64,000 bases of DNA. Source: Sphingomonas sp. AR_OL41 (GTDB lineage Bacteria > Pseudomonadota > Alphaproteobacteria > Sphingomonadales > Sphingomonadaceae). Shown here one piece after another: positions 8,711 to 15,036 of the stretch; the stretch's first letter is position 1, and every line of letters begins with the position of its first letter. The position numbers and the translations under genes were made by a program. Below the pieces are notes generated by a model. That model had not been told where the DNA came from. It saw only the letters and a program-made list of their open reading frames with translations, and made no database searches. The DNA lies in contig NZ_JARYTI010000010.1 in the NCBI RefSeq assembly GCF_029911635.1, forward strand, positions 62,001 to 126,000, written 5' to 3'.

Positions 8711-10604
8711 TCCCACCCTCATACCAGCGCAGGAATCCGCCAATCGATATGCCCCGCGCCAGCGCATAACCGTAGACCTGCTTTTGCGACATCGCCGTTT
8801 CCGCGTCCGGCCAGTCGTCGAGTAGCGCCTTCATGCGCGGCACGTCGACCACGCGGCTGGCGAGCGGGGAGCGCCCGATCCGTTCGACCGCTGCCGCCAG
8901 CCCCTCGCGACGCCGCGATGCCAGCTCGTACCATTCGGGGCATTGCACGCCGCGCCGTCGCTCCGACACCAGCTCCGCCGGCAACCGATCGGCCAGCACA
9001 CGCCGCGCGAGCCAGCGATCTTCTCCGGCGTTCCAATACTGGCTGTTGGGAACACCGAGGGTAAACTCAACCAGCCGCCGATCGGCATAGGGATCGACCG
9101 CCGCGACATCGCCGGCGCGGCGATTGGCGGCACGCTTGTCACGATTGCGCTGGTCCTGAAGCCCGCGAAACCGGGCGACCTTGTCGTCCACCTTGCCCTG
9201 AAACGGCACGTCGTGATCGGTCCCGCGAGTCAGCGCCGCATAGTCGATCGACGCCAGGAAATCGTCGGATACCATGCTGTAGAGCGCCCAGGGCGAACGA
9301 TCCCCCGCTGCGCGCTGCGCGCGTCGTACCATCATCGCTCGCGGCAGCAATGGCTTGATGCAGTGCCCCGCAAGAAAACGAGGCACCGACTGGCGACGCT
9401 GCGCCGCCGCCACGGTGGCACTGCGCCAAGCGAGACCCCAGTGCCCCGTCAGGACATCATTGGCGAAGTGCGGTCGCCCACCCCAGGAGAGCGTTCCGTT
9501 GCCGCATCCGCCGCTAAACATGACCGATACGCCCGTGGCGCGCGCGGCTTCCTGGATCGGCTCGAACCAGCTGGCGTTGAGACCGCGCGCGCGCGGCACG
9601 ACATATTTCGCGGCATCGATTTCCGGCTCGATATCGGCGGCATATTGCCGGTCGCCGTCAATCACGGTCAGCGCGATCGTCGGGTAACGCGCCGCCACAG
9701 CATCGACGAGCGCGCGCTCGTCCATCGCCTCATAAAGATGCGGCGCGCCGGGCGCACGGTGGAAAGCATTGAAATCCGTGTCGCCCAGCAGGCGCGCGGC
9801 CGTTGCGGCAAGGCCCGCCGAATCGAGCCCACCCGACAATTGTACGCCGAGGCGCCCGTCCGCTGGCAGGCGGCACGCGACGGCCCGGTCAAGCAGCGCG
9901 CGCCCCGCCGCCACATAGTCATCGTCGCGTTTGAAACGTACCGGCGCGATGTGATCCACCGTCCAGTACAGCGATTTGCGCAAGCGACCGTGCTCAACCA
10001 CCACCATGCCGCCAGGCGGAACGCGTCGGATATGTCGATAAATCGTGGTCTCGTTATCGGGCAGCTGGATCGTGAGATATTGCGCCAGAACGATGTCGTC
10101 GATTTCGCGCGACACCTCCGGGAGCGCGAGCAATGTCTGCAGCGACGAGGCAAAGATCAGATAGTGCGGATGCTCGACGTAAAAGAGCGAGCGCGTGCCC
10201 AATCCATCACGCGCGAGGACGAGCCGATCCGCGGCTTCGTCCCAATGCGCGAAAGCGAAGCTGCCATTTAGCCGCTCGGCGGCGGAGAGCCCCCAACGCT
10301 GGCACGCTGCCCCCACCAGGATGGCATCGTCGCGTCGCTGACCATCGAGCCCCAACGCTGCAGCGATCTCGCCCGGCTCATCCAACCGGCAATCGGCAAC
10401 AACCAGTGCGCCGCCCGCAGCCCGCACCGGCTGCGTCGCGAGGCGCCGGTCATCGTGCCGGAGTGGCAAATGGCGCAATGCGAGACGGCCGGAAACGACG
10501 CAACGTCCCGCGCCGCCGCCGGCAAGATTGCCACCCATGCGCGCGATGATCGCGGGATCTACTGCCCCGCGCCCCCAAGGGAGGACCCCGACAAACTCGC
10601 TCAC
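8703..10604 (-). CDS. Asparagine-synthase-like lasso cyclase (C protein)
   Basis: A 633-residue AsnB homologue. In lasso systems this enzyme adenylates the Asp/Glu side chain and closes the macrolactam with the core N-terminus. The N-terminal glutaminase-like domain begins MSEFVGV and lacks the nucleophilic Cys2 of true asparagine synthetases, as expected for a cyclase. The ATP-pyrophosphatase loop LSGGLDS lies at about residues 256-262. Later segments such as NRRAGDVAAVDPYADRRLVE fit the synthetase domain. It starts with GTG, lies 145 bp downstream of the precursor gene across a stem-loop, and overlaps the kinase gene by 8 bp. Its length is normal for the family. Confidence 0.9.
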   Translation of the reverse strand: MSEFVGVLPWGRGAVDPAIIARMGGNLAGGGAGRCVVSGRLALRHLPLRHDDRRLATQPVRAAGGALVVADCRLDEPGEIAAALGLDGQRRDDAILVGAACQRWGLSAAERLNGSFAFAHWDEAADRLVLARDGLGTRSLFYVEHPHYLIFASSLQTLLALPEVSREIDDIVLAQYLTIQLPDNETTIYRHIRRVPPGGMVVVEHGRLRKSLYWTVDHIAPVRFKRDDDYVAAGRALLDRAVACRLPADGRLGVQLSGGLDSAGLAATAARLLGDTDFNAFHRAPGAPHLYEAMDERALVDAVAARYPTIALTVIDGDRQYAADIEPEIDAAKYVVPRARGLNASWFEPIQEAARATGVSVMFSGGCGNGTLSWGGRPHFANDVLTGHWGLAWRSATVAAAQRRQSVPRFLAGHCIKPLLPRAMMVRRAQRAAGDRSPWALYSMVSDDFLASIDYAALTRGTDHDVPFQGKVDDKVARFRGLQDQRNRDKRAANRRAGDVAAVDPYADRRLVEFTLGVPNSQYWNAGEDRWLARRVLADRLPAELVSERRRGVQCPEWYELASRRREGLAAAVERIGRSPLASRVVDVPRMKALLDDWPDAETAMSQKQVYGYALARGISIGGFLRWYEGGNE

Positions 10605-10703
10605 CGATCTACCGGCAGCTCGACCACAAGCATTGGCGCGCGGGATTCATCCCACGCCGGGCAAACGTCTCTCACCCCGTCATTCCCGATCATCGCGCGC
10701 TTC

Positions 10704-10740
10704 CCTGCAAAAAGACCGGCGCGCCGGACCGCATTGCAGG
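10704..10740 (-). terminator. Stem-loop between lasso precursor and cyclase genes (attenuator/terminator)
   Basis: The outer arms CCTGCAA and TTGCAGG enclose a self-complementary CCGGCGCGCCGG (10716-10727). On the precursor's strand this is followed by TCTTTTT. The element begins 10 bp after the precursor stop and ends about 100 bp before the cyclase. A stem-loop in this position is a recurrent feature of proteobacterial lasso operons and is thought to give more precursor than enzyme transcript. The inner stem is short, so efficiency is uncertain. Confidence 0.6.
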
Positions 10741-10749
10741 TGCGTGCGA

Positions 10750-10911
10750 TTAGCTCACGCCCGTGGTAGGATGGGTCGGATCAACGCCGTCGCTGCCGGC
10801 TGCCTGATAGGTACCGAAGGTCACTTCGGGAATTCCCGCATCGCTCAGGGTCGGCGTGCGCCATACCGGTCGCGAGGCCTGAGCGTCGATCCCTTCACGA
10901 TTGTCGGTCAT
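10750..10911 (-). CDS. Lasso-peptide precursor (53 residues, predicted G1-D9 ring)
   Basis: Small gene with a GGGGG ribosome site six bases before the ATG. The leader contains WRTPTLSDAGIPEVTF, which matches the lasso leader pattern (aromatic-x-x-P-x-L-x-x-x-G, Thr at -2). The core would begin at Gly33: ring segment GTYQAAGSD with Asp at position 9, then tail GVDPTHPTTGVS. A G1-D9 isopeptide bond gives a nine-residue class II ring with a 12-residue tail. The tail ends in Ser, the residue phosphorylated in paeninodin-type systems, and an HPr-kinase-like gene lies in the same operon. I recognise no known lasso peptide with this core. Likely the first gene of the leftward operon A-C-K-sulfotransferase. 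Confidence 0.85.
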   Translation of the reverse strand: MTDNREGIDAQASRPVWRTPTLSDAGIPEVTFGTYQAAGSDGVDPTHPTTGVS

Positions 10912-11256
10912 TAGTTCCCCCTTGAATCTGGTGCCGCGGCTGCTCGCGCGGCTTAGTCGAACGTCGCTGATATGACGGAAAATCTTGCCTGAAACAATCG
11001 CAAATTCGAGTTCCGGTAACTAGCGAATCGGACATAATAAATCACTTGACGCACCCCCCGGGCCGGTGGCTAAATCATTCGGCGCAGACGGTGTGGAGTT
11101 TTCCAGGCTCACATGGCGGCGCCTGTTATTCACGTTTTTCGTCAATGATGCTTTCGTGCGCATTTTGTCGTTTGTCAGATACGACGATTAGTGGCGAAGC
11201 GAGTCGTGCGAGCCGTCCCGCGGGAGGGTCGCACATCTGTTGAAGGGGGAGAGCCG
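10912..11256. other. Divergent intergenic region between lasso precursor and first tail-collar gene
   Basis: This 345 bp stretch is less GC-rich than its neighbours and must hold promoters for both the leftward lasso operon and the rightward tail-collar genes. On the lasso strand a weak sigma70-like pair TTGTTT-N17-CATATC can be read around 10968-10996. I see no clear operator palindrome and no convincing further small gene. Confidence 0.4.
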
Positions 11257-11793
11257 ATGTCACAACCGTTTATGGGAGAAATTCGCGCCTTCGGCTTTGG
11301 GTTCGCGCCTAAGGCCTGGGCCTTGTGCAACGGCCAGCTTCTGTCGATCCAGCAGAACCAGGCACTGTTCTCGCTGCTGGGCACCAATTATGGCGGCAAC
11401 GGCACGACGAACTTCGCGCTGCCCGACCTGCGCGGTCGCGCCGCTCTATCCTTCGGACAGGGTCCGGGCCTGAGCACCTATGTCATCGGCGAGCCGACCG
11501 GCACCGAGACCGTGACGCTGTTGTCGACCCAGATCCCGCAGCACACCCATTTGTGGGCGGCCAATTCGGCGGCGGGCGATGTCGCCACGCCGGCGGGCAA
11601 TTTCCTCGCCGGCGCGATCGATACGGCGGGGCTGGCGCAAAAAACCTATGGCGCCGCCGGCGGTGCGACGGTGCCGCTCGCAACGGGCATGCTGGCCGCA
11701 ACCGGCAGCAATGCCGGGCACCAGAACATGCAGCCCTATCTCGTGGTGAATTATTGCATTGCGCTGCAGGGAATCTTCCCCTCGCGCAACTGA
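11257..11793 (+). CDS. Phage tail collar-domain protein (MdpB-like), copy 1
   Basis: A 178-residue protein starting MSQPFMGEIRAFGFGFAPKA and carrying the tail-collar core: WALCNGQLLSI, ALFSLLGTNYGGNG, NFALPDLRGR. A variable middle follows, then the conserved end PYLVVNYCIALQGIFP. These proteins are labelled microcystin-dependent or tail-collar proteins; their role in bacteria is unsettled, though the domain comes from phage tail fibres. First of three tandem paralogues spaced 34 and 22 bp apart. The ATG preceded by GAAGGGGGA is preferred to an earlier in-frame start. There are no other phage genes nearby, so this is not an obvious prophage. Confidence 0.88.
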   Translation: MSQPFMGEIRAFGFGFAPKAWALCNGQLLSIQQNQALFSLLGTNYGGNGTTNFALPDLRGRAALSFGQGPGLSTYVIGEPTGTETVTLLSTQIPQHTHLWAANSAAGDVATPAGNFLAGAIDTAGLAQKTYGAAGGATVPLATGMLAATGSNAGHQNMQPYLVVNYCIALQGIFPSRN

Positions 11794-11827
11794 TCGCCCG
11801 AAACCCGCTTATTCGAAGGATTGGATA

Positions 11828-12361
11828 ATGGCTCAACCTTTTCTCGGCGAGATCAAGCTGTTCGCCGGCAATTTCCAGATTCGCGGCTGGGCGTATTGCA
11901 ACGGCCAGCTGCTCTCGATCGCGCAGAATGATGCGCTCTACACGCTGCTCGGCACGACCTATGGCGGCGACGGCGTCAACACCTTCGCACTGCCCAACCT
12001 GCAGAGCCGCGTCGCGCTGCACCAGGGAACTGGCGGCGGGTTGACCACCCGGGTGTTGGGCGAATCGTCGGGTGTGGAGAACGCCACGGTGTCGCAGGCC
12101 CAGTTGCCGAGCCACACGCACCAGACGATCGCGCTGACCGGGGCGGCAACGCTCACGAGCCCGGCCAATGCACTGCCGGCGGCGCCGGCGGCGCCGGCGC
12201 TGCTCTACCTCAACGGCAGTTCGTCGGGCAACACCGACACACCACCGAACGCGGCCTCGGTGACGTCGGCCGGCAACAGCGTTCCGCACAACAACATCAT
12301 GCCCATCCTCGCGTTGAACTATCTCATCGCGCTCGAGGGTGTGTACCCGCAGCAAAACTAG
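11828..12361 (+). CDS. Phage tail collar-domain protein (MdpB-like), copy 2
   Basis: A 177-residue paralogue of its neighbours. The conserved blocks are GEIKLFAGNFQIRGWAYCNG, LYTLLGTTYGGDG, FALPNLQSRVALHQG and the terminal ILALNYLIALEGVYP. The middle (about residues 95-150) is Ala/Thr/Pro rich and differs from the other copies, as expected if the variable loop contacts a partner. The GGATTGGATA before the ATG is a modest ribosome site. Tandem placement suggests co-expression as parts of one assembly. Confidence 0.87.
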   Translation: MAQPFLGEIKLFAGNFQIRGWAYCNGQLLSIAQNDALYTLLGTTYGGDGVNTFALPNLQSRVALHQGTGGGLTTRVLGESSGVENATVSQAQLPSHTHQTIALTGAATLTSPANALPAAPAAPALLYLNGSSSGNTDTPPNAASVTSAGNSVPHNNIMPILALNYLIALEGVYPQQN

Positions 12362-12383
12362 GCTCGTAAGGGGGAGAAAATCC

Positions 12384-12944
12384 GTGTCTGATCCATATAT
12401 CGGCGAAATCCGCCCCTTCGGGTTCAACTTCGCACCACGCAACTGGATGTTCTGCCGCGGGCAGCTTCTGGCGATTTCGTCGAACACTGCCTTGTTCTCG
12501 ATCATCGGGACCTATTATGGCGGCAACGGTACGTCGAATTTCGCGCTGCCCAACCTGCAGAGCCGCCTCGCGCTCGGCATGGGGACGGGTTCGGGGCTGA
12601 GCACCTATGTGATCGGCGAGGAAACAGGCGAGGAAAATCATCTCCTGCTGTCGACCGAGATGGCGGCGCACAGCCACACGCCCGACACCAAGCTGCAGCC
12701 GCTGGCGGGACAGGGGAGCAACATGCGCACCGTACCGCAGGCTGGCGATTACCTCAGCCGGTACAACGGTACCCCCGCCACCGTAAACAAGACCTGGAAC
12801 AACCCGCCGCTGGAAAATGCGACGACGCTGCACCCCAGCTTCATTGGCCTTGCCGGCGGCAACCAGACGCACCCCAACATCCAGCCCGTTCTGGCGATCA
12901 ACTATTGCATCTGCACCCAGGGCGTTTTCCCGGCGCGCAACTGA
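12384..12944 (+). CDS. Phage tail collar-domain protein (MdpB-like), copy 3
   Basis: A 186-residue third paralogue. The GTG start (MSDPYIGEIRPFGFNF) is chosen because AAGGGGGAG lies about nine bases upstream and the start aligns with the other two copies. Conserved segments are NWMFCRGQLLAI, TYYGGNGTSNFALPNLQSRL and INYCICTQGVFP. The acetyltransferase reading frame overlaps its 3' end. The order of three collar proteins, a GNAT enzyme and a DUF6916-like protein looks like a conserved module, not three unrelated genes. Confidence 0.86.
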   Translation: MSDPYIGEIRPFGFNFAPRNWMFCRGQLLAISSNTALFSIIGTYYGGNGTSNFALPNLQSRLALGMGTGSGLSTYVIGEETGEENHLLLSTEMAAHSHTPDTKLQPLAGQGSNMRTVPQAGDYLSRYNGTPATVNKTWNNPPLENATTLHPSFIGLAGGNQTHPNIQPVLAINYCICTQGVFPARN

Positions 12945-13426
12945 CGCCTGGCGCCATCACACTGAGACCCGAGACGGCGGAGGACGAAGCGTTCCTCCGC
13001 CGTCTTAATATTGCCGTGCGCTGGAACGAATTCGCGGCACTTCCGCTGCCCGCAGACCAGAAGGTCGCGCTGCTCCAACAGCAATATGACGCGCGCCATG
13101 CCGGCTATCGCGCGGATTACCCCGATGCCAACTTTCAGGTCGTCGAACGCGACGGTGCGCCGATCGGGCGATTCTATGTCCAGCGCGGCAAGCGCGAGCA
13201 TCGCCTGGTCGATATCGCGATCCTGCCCGAGCATCACGGGCAGGGCATCGGTGCTGCCCTGATCGACATCTTGCTGACAAGCGCGGCGCGCGCGCGGGCG
13301 ACCGCCACGCTACGCGTCGATCATTTCAACCCGGCCAAGCGCCTCTACCTGCGCAAGGGCTTTGTCGAGATCGAGGATCTCGGGCTCGACGCGCTGATGC
13401 GCTGGACGGCACCCTCAGCTAGTTGA
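12905..13426 (+). CDS. GNAT family N-acetyltransferase
   Basis: Acetyl-CoA-dependent acyltransferase with motif A VDIAILPEHHGQGIGAALID (Q/RxxGxG/A) and a C-terminal NPAKRLYLRKGFVEIEDLG. Family homology begins near ITLRPETAED. No ATG exists in frame before it. The only upstream candidate is a TTG at 12905, which overlaps the preceding collar gene by 40 bp; a CTG at the collar stop would give a tighter junction. The start is therefore uncertain. It sits in the tail-collar module and could modify those proteins or a linked small molecule. Function beyond family is not evident. Confidence 0.82.
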   Translation: MHLHPGRFPGAQLTPGAITLRPETAEDEAFLRRLNIAVRWNEFAALPLPADQKVALLQQQYDARHAGYRADYPDANFQVVERDGAPIGRFYVQRGKREHRLVDIAILPEHHGQGIGAALIDILLTSAARARATATLRVDHFNPAKRLYLRKGFVEIEDLGLDALMRWTAPSAS

Positions 13427-13742
13427 ACAGCACCTCGTAGCGAAATCCGCCGGTCGGGCTGTGGCCGAGCGCCGACGGCGTCATCCACTGCGGTCCCATC
13501 ACCGGATGATCGAACTCGATGATGTTGGTGATCATCGCATCATCGCGAATGCCGTCGAAGATCAGGCTGAAGGCGTGGCGAAAACCCTCGGGCGGCGCGC
13601 GGCGCGACGGCGTCGCCTCGACCAGCGTCAGCCGGTCCTCAAAGTCGCCGGAGCGGGCGATGAACTCGGTGCCGACATGCGGGGCAAAGTCATCGACCGT
13701 CAGCATCACCCGCGGTGCATTCTCATCATGGCTGGCGGACAA
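13419..13742 (-). CDS. DUF6916-like small protein
   Basis: A 107-residue protein beginning MSASHDENAPRVMLTVDDFA. The segments FIARSGDFEDRLTLVEATP, FSLIFDGIRD and the ending GGFRYEVLFN resemble the short beta-rich DUF6916 proteins often encoded beside tail-collar genes. Function is unknown. It overlaps the GNAT 3' end by 8 bp in convergent orientation, and its start overlaps the end of the amidohydrolase by 17 bp on the same strand. It is therefore probably translated from the amidohydrolase message. Confidence 0.65.
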   Translation of the reverse strand: MSASHDENAPRVMLTVDDFAPHVGTEFIARSGDFEDRLTLVEATPSRRAPPEGFRHAFSLIFDGIRDDAMITNIIEFDHPVMGPQWMTPSALGHSPTGGFRYEVLFN

Positions 13743-14985
13743 TCTGGCCTCCCTTCATTACCCATTTCACCGCCCGGACGGCGGCAATATCGCGTGTCGG
13801 ATCACCTTGTACCGCGATGAGATCGGCGAACAAGCCGGGTTTCACCGCGCCAAGCCGATCAGCCACGTGAAAATAATGCGCATTGCCCGATGTGGCCGCG
13901 ACGAGCACCTCGGCCGGCGGCATACCGGCCGCGACCATCAGCAGCATCTCGCGGGCATTGTCGCCGTGCGCGAACACCCCGACATCGCCGCCCATGCAGA
14001 TCGGCACCCCGGCCGCACGCGCCAGCGCGAAACTGCTGCGATTCTGCGCCACCGCTTCGGGTACCGGATCGCCGCCCTTCCAGCCGCGATAGCGCGACAC
14101 CGCATCCGACGCAGCGAGTGTCGGACACAAGGCGATATGCTTCGCCGCCATCGCCGCGAAAATCTCGCGCGTGCCGCCATAGCCATGCTCGATCGTGTCG
14201 GCCCCGGCGGCGATCGCGCGGCGCATCCCCTCGGACGTCGATGTGTGGACCGCGACGATGCGTCCGGCGTCGTGCGCCGCCGCCACCGCCGCCTTCATCT
14301 CGTCGAGCGAGAGGGTCGGCATGCTCGGTTCGCCCGGGCGCCAGCGATAGTCGCCATAGAGCTTCACCACATCCGCGCCTGCCGCGATCTGGCGCCGTAC
14401 CGCCGCGACGATCGAATCGACTCCGCTGACTTCTTCCGCCCCCTGCGGAATCGCCACACCGGGTTCGAACCCCTTCGGGCCATAGGCACCGAGCGCGACG
14501 ATGGCACGCGTCGCCACGAGCAAGCGCGGCCCGGGCACGATGCCCTGGTCTATCGCCGCCTTGAGCCCGACATCGGCATAGCCGGCGCCCTCGGTGCCGA
14601 GATCGCGTTCGGTGGTGAAGCCAGCCAGCAACGTCGCCTGCGCCTGCGCCACCGCCCGCGCGGTGCGCAGCGCGAGCGGTTCGTGCAGCACCTGATCGTC
14701 CCAGCTGGTCTCGTCATAGGGATGGAGGAACAGATGGCCATGGCCCTCAATCATGCCCGGCATCAGCGTCTCGCCGGCCAGGTCGATCACACGCGCATCG
14801 GCCGGCGCGCTGAGGTTCGGGCCGACCGCTACGATCCTGTCGCCCGCGACCAACACCTGCCAGCCGGGATGCGCCACAGGGTCGACGCCGTCGAACACCG
14901 CGGCCGGGCGCAACAGTGTCGCGGGCGCCGGGTCGGCGGCGGCCGGCGTGGCGAGCAGCATGGCGAACACCGCCCAGATCTTCAT
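13726..14985 (-). CDS. Metal-dependent amidohydrolase (imidazolonepropionase/prolidase-like), secreted
   Basis: A 419-residue amidohydrolase with a signal peptide (MKIWAVFAMLLATPAAADP). Motifs are MPGMIEGHGHLFLH (metal-binding HxH), a candidate bridging Lys in GADVVKLYGDYRW, AVHTSTSEGMRRAIAAGADT then IEHG (metal His residues), and a catalytic Asp in CMGGDVGVFAHG. The family hydrolyses cyclic amides, Xaa-Pro dipeptides or related bonds. The reading frame stays open far upstream, but this ATG is chosen because it gives a clean signal peptide and the family's usual length. Divergent from the acylase gene 51 bp away, which suggests a shared regulatory region. Confidence 0.88.
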   Translation of the reverse strand: MKIWAVFAMLLATPAAADPAPATLLRPAAVFDGVDPVAHPGWQVLVAGDRIVAVGPNLSAPADARVIDLAGETLMPGMIEGHGHLFLHPYDETSWDDQVLHEPLALRTARAVAQAQATLLAGFTTERDLGTEGAGYADVGLKAAIDQGIVPGPRLLVATRAIVALGAYGPKGFEPGVAIPQGAEEVSGVDSIVAAVRRQIAAGADVVKLYGDYRWRPGEPSMPTLSLDEMKAAVAAAHDAGRIVAVHTSTSEGMRRAIAAGADTIEHGYGGTREIFAAMAAKHIALCPTLAASDAVSRYRGWKGGDPVPEAVAQNRSSFALARAAGVPICMGGDVGVFAHGDNAREMLLMVAAGMPPAEVLVAATSGNAHYFHVADRLGAVKPGLFADLIAVQGDPTRDIAAVRAVKWVMKGGQIVRQP

Positions 14986-15036
14986 GCCGTCATCCCCATG
15001 CTTGTCGCCCGCGCCCGCGCCCGATAGCGTCGCGCC

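Noticed and set aside
10912..11043. Further lasso precursor in the divergent region (short frame starting MSDSLVTG)
   Set aside because: No leader motif, Arg-rich and overlapping the precursor's own ribosome site.
11257..12944. Tail-collar genes as part of a prophage
   Set aside because: No integrase, capsid, terminase, baseplate or lysis genes nearby; the neighbours are metabolic and RiPP genes.
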